Below, in pieces: positions 50,501 to 60,460 of a stretch of DNA of 64,000 bases (position 1 is the first letter of the stretch; each line of letters starts with the position of its first letter). The stretch covers positions 23,396,501-23,460,500 of the forward strand of contig CM072338.1 in the NCBI GenBank assembly GCA_036874045.1, written 5' to 3'. The notes under the pieces were generated by a model. That model had not been told where the DNA came from. It searched no databases and saw nothing but the letters and a program-made list of their open reading frames with translations. The translations under genes were made by a program, and so were the position numbers. Source of the DNA: Cymodocea nodosa. Lineage: Eukaryota > Streptophyta > Magnoliopsida > Alismatales > Cymodoceaceae.

Positions 50501-53044
50501 TTGATCAGGCTAAGTTGAGACACATTTCTGAAGCTGAAAGGAAAGAGAGACAAACTGCTAAATCTGGAGTTTTTGCTCGAGTTAGAGATTAATTGGAGAA
50601 GGAACATGATCTCAAGAGTGAAGATTGATGGCCATGTTTTGGATGGGAAAGAGGCTGAATTAGGTATCTCACAATTCTACAAAAATGTATTAAAGAGAAA
50701 GGGGGCTGGTTGACAATAAATAAAAATACTTAAAAGAAAAATATTCATTTGACTGGCTTCACGTAATGACATTATAACTTGAATTGTTGTTGTTGTAAAC
50801 AAAGGGCTGGCATCCACATTGGCAGACATGTTCACTCCTGCAGTTGATGATGGTAGACCAGGAAGGTTTGATTGTGGAAATCAGCTCGAATAAAATTAAG
50901 AAAGCAGTTTTTGAGCTGTTCAGGGATAAGTCCCTTGGATATTTTCTGGGAAATTTTAAAAGATTAGCTATTTCACAAAAGCTGGTCAACATAACTTCGC
51001 CACATGCTATAATTAATATATCATCATATATTAATATATAATTAATATATGATGATACATGTTTTAGAAGCTATGACACTTGTCCAATTTCATACAACTT
51101 CTAACATTGACCAGAAGCTACCACCGAAAAGCTAAGTGAAAAGCTGACCTAAACGGATCTCAAAAAGGCAAAACAAACTTCAGATTTTTAGAATTACCAT
51201 ACCTCCAATAATGTGCTTCAAGTTGCACCCCAAGTGTTGGCAAAATCACAACAGACTCTGCAAGAAAAGAAGTCAGGCAAATGAAAGATATGTTAAATTA
51301 TATCACAATGAATTTGCTTAATAAACTTATCCAGAAGCAAAGTAGCTAGATGCAAAGTTGTGCCACACATGAAAATATAGAAATATGCATCTTATTGATA
51401 AAAATACCCATATATATATATATATATTAAAACAAGCATTTATGTCATCAGAAGTAATACTCTACCCATATGCATGCACTTTAAAAATGCCCATATTGAT
51501 ACAGGTATCCATATACGTACCCAAGCATCACAATCCATTATGTTATAAAATTTTCAAAGTTTCTTTTAATACACTTGGATAATTAGACTGTTGTTAACTT
51601 CTGCTTACAAGTTAATTTGTGAACTTTTAACAGTTTATTTACTTTATTTGTTGTTAAATATTGTGGTTTGCATCTTCACAAAGTTATTTGATATTTTCTT
51701 CAATTCAAAGTAGATATATTAGTACATGATACTTGCAAATGCTTCATTACTTTAAATAAAAATATAAATAGATGTCTGGAAATCTAACAAAAATAAAAAA
51801 CCACATTAAGATTTATGTAAATGTAAGAAGATGGAGACTTGGAAAGTTGAAAAAAGCATAAATAGCAATAATAGCAACTTTGAAAGTGATAACAACAAAG
51901 GTAAGGCATTGATGACATCTACCAACAAGGTCTAAGTTAATTATGACAAGACAACAATAGTTGCAAGCTTGTAAGAGGGAAACAATAAGAAAAAGAGAGA
52001 CAAAAAATGAGACGTGGAAATATATTTTTGGACTTGTACAAAAAAAGGACCCATGTCGACCAACATTTACCACTACTAAGCAATATGTTACAAACTATGC
52101 ATCTTAGATACTTCACCTTGAGGGAGTGTTAAAGTAATTAATGTAATAAATAAATCCTTACATGAATCCATAATTAAGAGGTCGAGATAATAGTCCAATA
52201 TAGGAAGTTATGTATCCTACTTCACTATGTAACCTCAGCTATAAAGAGTCATCATGTACAGATAACAACATTTTCTCTTATTACTCCACTTGACATTCGG
52301 CACTAGATAAATTACCCATTCAAGCCCCATTTTTAATCAATCAATTGACACAGGAAACACGATGCATTTGATTAGAGAGTGATTCAAAGCCACCAAATGA
52401 TTCTGTGAAAGCACATTTAAGATTTTGAACTAGCACTTAAAATCCATGTAAAGAATTCCTAATAAAATTTGGTAGGCAGAAAGACAGCAATTACCTTTTT
52501 TGATCTGCGTCCCTTTTAAAAGTACTATGGGTATGGTGCCCACAAGACAGACCCAGAGGATAGAAGTGTTTAATTGTTCCTGTGGATAAAAAGACATAGA
52601 TTGAAAACCTCAATTAAAGCTACCATGAGAAGTATAGCAAAATTAATTTAACAATAAATGAAGGTAGAAAGTTATTTTAAGTATAAGGCAGCTTCTAACA
52701 ATTTAACAAGCATCAACAAAAGTACAGCTAACAAGTTTTAGTTCTGCAAAGGCTTCAAGACAACAATTTGATAATCACAAACATGAAGATGGTCATGATA
52801 CCAGGCACATGAATGAGCTTCAAGACAACAATTTGATAATCAAAAAACCAAGGTTATTGTTTACCTTTGTAAATAAAAGGATACAGAAGCTCGTAATCAG
52901 CAAAAGGATGCACAAGCATAGAATAAAGACTCCTGCTTTGCTTTTGGCAAAGAATATATTATGAACATCAACAGTTTGAGTAGGATCGATAATTTCCATA
53001 TGACAGTACATGTATCTGCCATCAGATATCACAACCTCTGGCAT
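47536..53044 (-). CDS. PIGH: GPI-GlcNAc transferase subunit H (PIG-H)
   Basis: Five exons on the minus strand join in frame to 179 residues: 53044-52865, 52579-52495, 51257-51203, 47846-47708 and 47616-47536. Residues about 36-58 (AGVFILCLCILLLITSFCIL) and the following TSILWVCLVGTIPIVLL stretch form the two membrane segments expected of PIG-H. The PIG-H domain follows: ESVVILPTLGVQLEAHYW, then RRRFVSTGKILKPVLNECVT and PVTCYWSLALVLRDENELML, ending with PVKMLIPVWRALC. PIG-H is part of the ER complex that transfers GlcNAc to phosphatidylinositol, the first step of GPI-anchor synthesis. An in-frame stop lies just upstream of the ATG at 53044, supporting that start. Intron 3 is 3,356 bp and contains a LINE remnant. 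An untranslated first exon further upstream, near 56150-56560, is possible. The protein is slightly shorter than the roughly 190-200 residues I recall for plant homologues. Confidence 0.9.
49795..49886. repeat. Tandem duplication, 2 x 46 bp
   Basis: The unit starting ATCACCAAGAGCAACCAAAT occurs at 49795-49840 and 49841-49886 with a single C/T difference, in PIG-H intron 3. Confidence 0.9.
50080..50990 (+). mobile_element. LINE (L1-type) endonuclease/RT remnant in PIG-H intron 3
   Basis: The plus strand encodes an endonuclease-domain fragment: HVVLGDLNYIRCLEDRS, RQLFDWIDNNANALLDLPVA, RHSFTWSNLQDTPTL and, after a frame change, LVLVDRNRESAHPKVVVKRL followed by SWAMSDRSP. These match the C-terminal half of plant LINE exo-endo-phosphatase domains. 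Further on come RNMISRVKIDGHVLDGKEAE and IKKAVFELFRDKSLGY, which correspond to the linker and the start of the reverse transcriptase. Stops and frameshifts show it is inactive. It is antisense to PIG-H. Ends are approximate. Confidence 0.8.
51019..51057. repeat. Perfect 17-bp inverted repeat, 5-bp loop
   Basis: TATCATCATATATTAAT at 51019-51035 is followed by a 5-bp loop and then its exact complement ATTAATATATGATGATA at 51041-51057. It lies in PIG-H intron 3, just past the LINE remnant. It could be a MITE footprint or a cruciform-prone site. Confidence 0.85.
52750..52845. repeat. Imperfect direct repeat with about 65-bp period
   Basis: GGCTTCAAGACAACAATTTG followed by ATAATCA occurs near 52751 and again, nearly identical, near 52816, in PIG-H intron 1. 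Confidence 0.8.
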
Positions 53045-53359
53045 GATAATGACAAATACAAGGATTCAAATGGCTTCATGCTCATTTCCTAGCATGATTA
53101 GAACTTGTAGATGATAAGCTTTCATAAGTGTTTCTATTAAAGAGCCCTCCTGAAAAAGTAAAAAAGTAAAAATAAAGGACCAACATTTTTTTTGAAAAAA
53201 ATAATGTGCCTCTCATTAATACAAGTCAGTAAGTTATATCCAAGAAAGACATAAAACAAAATGGGTAAACCAAGACAACAAAAAAAGAAAAAAAAAACAG
53301 AGCAAGCTTTTCCAGAATTCCTATAATATGTATTATTTATAAAGGTGCCAATGTGCCTT

Positions 53360-53735
53360 GGACCCACAGTCAACACCTAGGCACCCATTTAAATATCCTT
53401 CCTATTAATTTTTCAAACATATAGAGAGAGAGTAATTATGTATACTTTTAGTTTTATTATTTCTTAAATAACATTGAAATACACAAATAATTTTAAGATC
53501 ACATCAAAATACAACGTGCAATAATACTAATGTGTATATTTCAGTAATATATACAACTATATATTTCAATAATATTTACATTTTTTGCATAAAATATCTT
53601 ATAAACATATATTTAATTAAATAGATCCTACAAAATATCTGCTTAATTAGAACAATGCGAAATAGAGCATTCAAAGCATGATCATAGCATGCCTTGTTTC
53701 CTAGACAGCACCTAGGCACTTGGCTTGGTAAGTAT
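53360..53735 (+). repeat. Dispersed AT-rich repeat, copy 3
   Basis: It begins CAACACCTAGGCACCCATTT and ends near CAGCACCTAGGCACTTGG. The interior carries the family blocks TTTTAGTTTTATTATTTCTT, CACAAATAATTTTAAGATCA, GTGCAATAATACTAATGTGT, ATATTTCAATAAT and AAAATATCTGCTTAATTAGA in the same order and orientation as the copy at 28690. Confidence 0.7.
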
Positions 53736-53739
53736 GTTA

Positions 53740-54180
53740 GAGATAGTTCATGAAAATTTTTTTGGCTGATGTGTACCAATTGTTTCAAGAGTTAAAACAA
53801 CGGGTAAAGGTAGGATTAGAAAATATTTCCATTGAGGAGAACAACCAAAATAATGTCAAATAAATATCATGGATTCAAACTACACAAAAAGCAGAAATAT
53901 TTGCTATGAAAAGGAATATAAGATGTAAGTTCATCTGAGGTGTGAGGTGCCATCTCTCAAACCCAGTAAGCTATGAGCCTATGATTTGTAGTTAACAAGC
54001 AAAGCATGCAAAGAAGATAGTATGCTGGACACTCCAAAAGCCAATTGATGTTGTTTGATGCATGACCTGGCAAAAGGCAATCACCTAACCCTCAATATAA
54101 GGAGACAAGTGCTTGCAAATACTTTAGTCAAACAAAGAATTCAATGATTAACAAATTTTGGAAGAAAGTATTTCATAAAG
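53740..54180. other. Spacer upstream of PIG-H
   Basis: AT-rich with no recognised gene. If PIG-H has an untranslated first exon near 56 kb, this would be intron. Confidence 0.3.
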
Positions 54181-54850
54181 AATTACCTCTCTCTTTTGTG
54201 ACAAGATGCCCAGTGTTGCAAAGTTAATCAACAAGGACGGTTGATCAATATATGTGTACCATGAGCCTCTGACGAAGGTCAACAATGACAAGCAAACAAA
54301 GAAACCAATGGGAGTGACAAAAGGGAACCTATTGAGAGCAACATCAACTTGATCAACTCAACAGAAATGCTTCCATTGCCTGCATGGGCTAGGAGACACC
54401 ACCTAGTCCCCCCAATTTAACTAACCCTTCCTCCATGGGCAGACAAAATCATGAAAACTCTACTTGGCTAATCAAGAAAGATCTCATGTAACATCTTAAT
54501 TCTACTATTCCTCTGCAACCACCTTCTCAATCAAAAAACACAAGGAATAGTCCATATTTTCTTCCTAACTTTATCTTGCCCACCCTTACCCACCCATGTC
54601 TCCAAAAAGGACCACAAACCCAAATGCATTGGGTATTCAACCCCATCCATGAGAACTACTATCCATGCATATAAGGATAAGCAAATAAAAGATGACACTG
54701 ATCTTCTTCTTGAAAGCCACAAAACCTGCAGATGCTTGCTAACGTGTGTCAAACCTTCCAAGCAAAAATTCAAACTTTGATAGGAATCCAGCTCCACCAA
54801 ATGTGCTTCAACTCCTTACACAGCTACACATGACTCCAACATAAGTCAAT
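54180..54850 (-). mobile_element. LINE 3' remnant with zf-RVT-type domain
   Basis: On the minus strand one frame reads KELKHIWWSWIPIKV-IFAWKV followed by HTLASICRFCGFQEEDQCHL and LFAYPYM. This is the zinc-binding region that follows the reverse transcriptase in plant LINEs (W..PIKV..F.W ... C..C......HLL..C). A neighbouring frame reads KKIWTIPCVF-LRRWLQRNSR, matching the usual terminal W.ERN.RI motif. Several stops interrupt it. Confidence 0.65.
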
Positions 54851-55559
54851 ATCTGGTATAGTCATCTAACTGTAAAAAACCTTGTTGTTAATTGCCACAC
54901 ATGTGAAGGACTTTTCTAATGAGATAATAGAACAGTGAGTACGAAGGAAAGAGAGAAGTCAAACAATATCTAATGATTTTGAATCACTCAGGTTCTTTAA
55001 GAATCAAGCATCCCTTGATATCCCTACCTTGAAACACTCAATACGCACTCACCTAGGTGGAAGGTGCAATGAACAATATAACACTTGGAACTCAAGAGTT
55101 AAGGGTTTCCCACTCATCCAAACATCCCCACAATAGCTAATCTTTCTCTCATTTTCTAAATGATTGAAATTTTGTAAAGTATGTAACTGACCATTTGTGC
55201 AATTCTCGTTGGGAAAGCACGGAGACTAGAGCCATAGGGATCATCACTCATGGGTCATGTACCAAAATGTAACAAAGGAGAGGCGAAAACTCCAGGCTAT
55301 TCAAGGCACACATTCTGTTGGAGACAATGGTAGTACCCAAAACATGGATAGGCGGGTACCAACAGTGGACCTACTTAAAACTAGGTTGGCCATGCACCTC
55401 ACCTAATTTTCTGGGAAAAAAAATTATATAATACATATAATCAGAGATATCAATGTATAAACAAAGATAAATATGCATTGATTTGTATTTGATATTTTTA
55501 ATATAATAGTCGATTTGTTATTGAATAAGTCAAACGATTAATTTAATAAAAATTGCTAA

Positions 55560-56010
55560 AATTTTCTATGATGGATGCCTTACTACAAAGTTTGAATTTA
55601 TTTCTTGATAAGGGAAAATTGCAAAGTCTCGTTCAACATTGTCTTGATGATTCTTTAACTACCAATATTGGAAAACTTAATATACAACTCGATGCATATA
55701 TTTTGGATACTCTTTAAGATCAAACTTGTGACGTAAACAATATTATTGAATTCTCATACAAACTTGTAAAATTAAAGTGGCATAAGATTCATCTTTTGTC
55801 TATTAACATTTGTGATCAACGTTCACTAATCATTACCGCTTTCGTGAAAACAGTTGTCTTAATAATGAAATTTGTAAATAATAAGTTACAAAGTAAATAT
55901 AAGAAATAATTTACAGAAGAGTTCCTGCAATCAATGTGATTTTGTTGAGGATGTTGGAACCATGAATTAGTTTCAAGATATACTTGATCGATAAAGTATT
56001 CCTTGAGTAA
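55560..56010 (+). mobile_element. Decayed hAT transposase C-terminal fragment (probable)
   Basis: The plus strand reads DALLQSLNLFLDKGKLQSLV, LNIQLDAYILDTL, IIEFSYKLVKLKWHKIHLLS and VVLIMKFVNNKLQSKYKK followed by FTEEFLQSM, with stops between pieces. The order and wording resemble the C-terminal dimerisation region of TTF-type hAT transposases (LDTYI.D, KLV..K....Y, S.MKFVKNKLR.). Similarity is by memory and moderate only. Confidence 0.5.
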
Positions 56011-56149
56011 CTGCTGTAATTCTACTATAATATCATTTTTATTTATTTTCTTTCACTTATGAACTTTGAATATTTTAATTTTTATATTGATACTTTTATG
56101 CGTTTTACATTTTGAGTATAATAAAATAAGATCCCGAATCCGCCACTGG

Positions 56150-56560
56150 TACTGGGAATGCAGAGCCTCTTTGCACCCAATTCACATCCAAAAACACAGA
56201 CGGCGATGGGGGAGGACGCCAACAACAAAGACATGATTTCCCATACTCAACTCACGCCCTCTATCATGAACGAGAGGAAAGAGCTAGGAGCGCACCTCTT
56301 ACTCTCCCGAACTTAGAGGACCGGCGTCGTAGCTCTGGTCAGCGCCGTTGGGTATCCCACTCCTCGCTGTCCAAGATTTCACCGATAGCCTCTATTCTGT
56401 AAGGGATTAGATGCAACCTGTGAACTTCACCAGTACTCAAGGCCAGCGGGCACCCGATCCGCCGCCCCAAGCTCACGGCCAACTGCGCTGCCGCCCGTGG
56501 AAGCCACCTTCGGGAGGCAAACGTGCGGAACGTAGAATGGAAAGCCCGCCCTTTCCCCGT
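56150..56560 (-). other. GC-rich patch, possible untranslated first exon of PIG-H
   Basis: About 400 bp is distinctly GC-rich, unlike both flanks. On the minus strand it lies directly downstream of a TATAAATA box (56587-56580) and contains a strong donor-like GGC|GTGAGT near 56260. No long open frame with recognisable similarity exists on either strand. A 5' leader exon of PIG-H spliced across 3 kb is an attractive explanation, but a captured gene fragment fits equally well. Confidence 0.3.
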
Positions 56561-56579
56561 CGCTTCTTTTCCATCTTGT

Positions 56580-56587
56580 TATTTATA
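56580..56587 (-). promoter_or_regulatory. Candidate TATA box, minus strand
   Basis: TATTTATA on plus reads TATAAATA on minus and sits at the edge of the GC-rich patch, which would then begin about 30 bp downstream. It would be the PIG-H promoter if the leader-exon interpretation is right. Confidence 0.35.
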
Positions 56588-56599
56588 CAATAATTGGGC

Positions 56600-58380
56600 T
56601 CGCGCCCACATGTCCTCTACCACATTTGGTTTCGCCCATAATCAAGTGGGCCGATAACCCAACCCATAAACAACAAACCAATAAATTAAATTATAATATT
56701 GTTACATAAAATTTTTTCCCCAATTATTTTGATTTATTTTCAATTAATTATTTAATTTGTTTAATATTTCTTACAATTTTTAACTATATATTTTTAAGTC
56801 TACCTTTACCTTTTTAAATTTCTTTTACTATACTGATACATTTCTTCAAGTAACTCAACTTATCGTCACATGTGCGTCTCTATTTAGACCTATTTTAATT
56901 GAAATTCAAGTATTTTTCATATTAAAAAATTTAAAGAAAAATTCATTTATTTTATATTAACAAATAATCTAATGACGAAAATGGGTATATTTTGATATTA
57001 ACATTCTATCCATAACATAATATTGTGAAAAATTTTAATATTAATTTTTTAATAACAATATTATTATTACATTGTTATTTTAATTCCATGTTAGCATGAC
57101 AAATAACATTTGTTCATTTAATATTTTGCATTGTATTAATATTTTAAATTAATTTTAATCACATGAAAATAGTTAATTTATAGAGAAAATATCAAACAGG
57201 CAAGCATATAAACCTTTATAAATATTTTCAAATATGCTTTGGTATTAATAACTTTATCTTTGAATGGTTCAACTACCCTGCTTTTAACTAGAATAACTCA
57301 AACAAATTTAATGTTGGAGAGTAGCTCTTAAAGTTAAAATTACGAAATTAAAAGTATTACTTGTTTTGTAATAAATCAATTTGAAACAGTGAAGTAAAAA
57401 CATATCTAAATTTGGGAATTACCCTTAACATGGAAAAAAAGAGAAAAAGAAAAAAAAAAGAACTAGAAGAAAATGAAAGAGGAAGGAGAGAAAAATAATA
57501 ATAATGACAACGTGTAGTTTTTATTTTTTATCATTTGTTAATAACATTTAAATTCATAAATAAACTTAAAATAATGTCAACATGTGAGGTGAAATAATAC
57601 TAATATATATGTGTTAATAATATGCATGATTATATATTTTATTAAAAAAGTTTATATGTAAATTTCTGTAAGGAAAAATATTTTAAGATGTTAGAAATAT
57701 GTATATTTTAAATTAAATAAATTTAAATTTAAAAATAAACATTAATCTCTGCTAGTCTTTTTCTAAGGAACAAAATAATTATTTTATAGTTAAAAACAGC
57801 TTCAGTGGAAAGTGTCTAAGTAGTTGTTACACAGCTACTTTAATAAATAATATGAATAAATATTATTTATTTAAATATAAAGTTTAAAACTGTTCCAATT
57901 AAAAATAAAACAATTAAAACGGTCAAACAAACAGGACCTAATTTCCAAAGATAAGCGGAAGAAATTGAACAAAAAGGTGGACAATAATTCCTTTCCACAT
58001 CCTTTTATTTCTGCTTTCCTTCTCTTGAATTGTTGTATCCTACGGTACGATGCTTGTAGAATAATCGAACAGGAGAATATAATCTAGTAGTAGATAACAA
58101 ATTAGTGGAAGACACGTTCGTAAATAAAGGTTGTACACGTAAATAACTTATTTATAGTGGAAAATTAAATTGATCAAATAAATGGTAAATTTCTATAAAG
58201 ATTGAAAACGTAAGGTCATAATCATAAATTCACACGTTCAGAAGCAGAATTTTCTCTCCACTAGAGAAAAACATCTCTCAAACATCTTTTATATTATCTT
58301 TGAAGGGAATCGGCATTGACAATAATAATTATTAGCTCTCTCGATCAGAGCAGCATTTGAATTCGAATCCTCGGCGGAAG
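56600..58380. other. AT-rich intergenic region upstream of the PPR gene
   Basis: No genes recognised. It includes a purine-rich tract near 57425-57500, a partial copy of the dispersed repeat at 57540-57700, and presumably the PPR promoter. Confidence 0.5.
57540..57700 (+). repeat. Dispersed AT-rich repeat, partial copy 4
   Basis: It contains ATTCATAAATAAACTTAAAA, GAGGTGAAATAATACTAATA and TCTGTAAGGAAAAATATTTT in family order, but lacks the CCTAGGTG-type ends. Confidence 0.5.
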
Positions 58381-58382
58381 AC

Positions 58383-58391
58383 ATGGGATGA
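58383..58391 (+). promoter_or_regulatory. Minimal uORF overlapping the PPR start codon
   Basis: The string ATGGGATGA contains an upstream ATG-GGA-TGA reading frame (Met-Gly-stop) whose stop overlaps the main ATG at 58388 by two bases. Ribosomes starting at the first ATG would terminate exactly on the PPR start codon, so expression could depend on leaky scanning or reinitiation. Its use is inferred; the transcript start is unknown. Confidence 0.5.
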
Positions 58392-60460
58392 CTTCTCCAT
58401 CCCTCCCGCTCTCGAAGGCCGTGGAGCTGAAGAACCTCATCCTCCTCCCCTGCCGTGGCGAGGAATGCGGAACTCTGAGACGACGTCTCACGTCCGTCCA
58501 CGCTCGCCTCATCCGCCTTGGCCTCACCCAGGACCAGTACCTTGTCAATGCTATCCTCAAGTCCTACTTCGACTTGGGCAGCCCGGATTCCGCTACCGCT
58601 CTCTTCCGCTCCACCCGAGATCCCAACGTCCATCTCTGGAACACAATGATTCGCGGGTTCGCCGCCGTCGACCGCTTCGTGGACGTGGTTCGTTTCTACC
58701 GTCTCATGCGTCAGGATGGTCTGTTACCGAACGAATTCACCTTTCCTTTCGTTACGAAGTCGTGTACTAGGATTAAGGACCTTGCAATGGGCAAGAAGAT
58801 ACATACCCTTGTTGTGAAATCAGGTTTTTCCGAGAATTCATACATTGCGACTGGGTTGGTTTGTTTATACTCGAAGTGTGGGTTGTTGGATCATGCGCAG
58901 AAGTTGTTTGACGAAATGAGTGAAAGTAATGTGGTCTCATGGAACGCAATTATTGGTGGGTATATGGACGAGGGGAGATTGGAAGAAGCCTTGGGTTTGT
59001 CTTGGAAGTTTTTGGATATGGATCTGAAACCTGATAGTTTCGTTCTTGTTCGGATGTTGACAGCTTGCTCCCGATCGGGGGATTTGAAAACTGGTGAACG
59101 GTTGTGTGGATACATACAAGGCAAAGATATGGGTGGGAATGTTTACGTGGCTACTGCTATTGTTGATATGTATGTCAAGTGTGGAAGCATGGAGAAAGCT
59201 TGTCACATCTTTGATAGGATGGTCGAGAGGGATGAGATAACCTGGAACACCATGGTTACAGGGTATGCTTCGAATGGTCTTCCGAAGGAGGCATTGACAC
59301 TGTTCTCACGGATGCAGGAGGAAAGTATGCATCCCGATTGCTATACCGTGGTTGGAGTTCTTTCGGCTTGTGCAAAGCTAGGAGCTTTGGACTATGGTGT
59401 CAAAGTGAGTTGTTTAGTTGGAAGAGATGAATTTCTTTATAACCCAGTTTTGGGCACAGCATTGATTGACATGTATGTAAAATGCGGGAGCCTTTCTAGA
59501 GCATGGGCGATTTTTGAGGCAATGCGTGAGAGAGATATTGTGGTTTGGAATGCAATGATATCTGGACTTGCAATGAATGGTCATGGCCGACTGTCCTTTG
59601 CACTTTTTGCTCAAATAGAACAGTTGGGGATACTACCAAGTGGGAACACTTTTATAGGTCTTCTGTGTAGTTGCGCTCATACTGGTTTAGTTGATGATGG
59701 GCGTCAGTATTTTGACAGCATGAGCAAGGTTTACTCATTGATTCCCAGGGTAGAGCATTATGGATGTATGGTTGACATGCTAGGCCGGGCAGGCTTGTTA
59801 GAAGAAGCTCATCAGTTTATCAAACAAATGCCAATGGAGGCTAATGCCGTTATCTGGGGCTCTCTCCTCAGTGGTTGTAGAACATATCGTGATACCCATC
59901 TTGCAGAACATGTATTAAGGCAGCTAATTGTGCTAGAACCCCAAAATTCAGGAAATTATGTCCTTTTGTCAAACCTGTACTCGTCAGTTGGCAGATGGGA
60001 GGATTCTGCACAACTTAGACTAATGATGAAAGAAAAGATGGTACAAAAGATCCCTGGTTGTAGTTGGATTGAAGTGAATGGCCTGGTCCATGAGTTCGTC
60101 GTGGGAGATCGTTCTCACCCATCCAGTGAGAAAATATATCTGAAGCTTGATGAGCTTGAGCAGAAACTGAAAGTATTTGGATACATGCCATCTACAGAGG
60201 TAGTATTGTTTGACATAGAAGAGGAGGAAAAGGAGCATTCTCTCGGACAACACAGTGAAAAGCTTGCCATTGCATTCGGTCTTATAAGCTTGCCACAGGG
60301 TGAACCTATTCGAGTTGTGAAAAATCTACGAGTGTGTAGAGACTGCCACACTGCTATAAAACTCATGTCGAAAATCACACAGCGAGAAATTATTGTTAGA
60401 GATAATAACAGGTTCCATGGATTTATAGATGGTTCATGCTCATGTAATGACTATTGGTAA
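58388..60460 (+). CDS. Pentatricopeptide repeat protein, PLS-E/E+-DYW class
   Basis: An intronless 690-residue protein, as usual for this family. Residues about 30-480 are a run of P, L and S-type PPR motifs (for example NVHLWNTMIRGFA, NVVSWNAIIGGYM, EITWNTMVTGYASNGLPKEA, IVVWNAMISGLAMNG, VEHYGCMVDMLGRAGLLEEA). Then come E and E+ motifs (NYVLLSNLYSSVGRWEDSAQ, KIPGCSWIEVNG) and a complete C-terminal DYW deaminase domain. That domain carries the zinc and catalytic signature H622-S-E624, C650-R-D-C653, then H677 and C684-S-C686, ending in DYW. Position 678, commonly His in the FHHF motif, is Gly here. Such proteins edit specific cytidines to uridine in mitochondrial or plastid RNA. The closest Arabidopsis protein I recall is At3g08820 (PCMP-H84). 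The target site and organelle are not evident. A two-codon uORF abuts the start. Confidence 0.95.
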   Translation: MTSPSLPLSKAVELKNLILLPCRGEECGTLRRRLTSVHARLIRLGLTQDQYLVNAILKSYFDLGSPDSATALFRSTRDPNVHLWNTMIRGFAAVDRFVDVVRFYRLMRQDGLLPNEFTFPFVTKSCTRIKDLAMGKKIHTLVVKSGFSENSYIATGLVCLYSKCGLLDHAQKLFDEMSESNVVSWNAIIGGYMDEGRLEEALGLSWKFLDMDLKPDSFVLVRMLTACSRSGDLKTGERLCGYIQGKDMGGNVYVATAIVDMYVKCGSMEKACHIFDRMVERDEITWNTMVTGYASNGLPKEALTLFSRMQEESMHPDCYTVVGVLSACAKLGALDYGVKVSCLVGRDEFLYNPVLGTALIDMYVKCGSLSRAWAIFEAMRERDIVVWNAMISGLAMNGHGRLSFALFAQIEQLGILPSGNTFIGLLCSCAHTGLVDDGRQYFDSMSKVYSLIPRVEHYGCMVDMLGRAGLLEEAHQFIKQMPMEANAVIWGSLLSGCRTYRDTHLAEHVLRQLIVLEPQNSGNYVLLSNLYSSVGRWEDSAQLRLMMKEKMVQKIPGCSWIEVNGLVHEFVVGDRSHPSSEKIYLKLDELEQKLKVFGYMPSTEVVLFDIEEEEKEHSLGQHSEKLAIAFGLISLPQGEPIRVVKNLRVCRDCHTAIKLMSKITQREIIVRDNNRFHGFIDGSCSCNDYW

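Noticed and set aside
58289-58633. 114-codon minus-strand frame at the PPR start
   Set aside because: It is a shadow of the PPR coding strand in GC-rich sequence.
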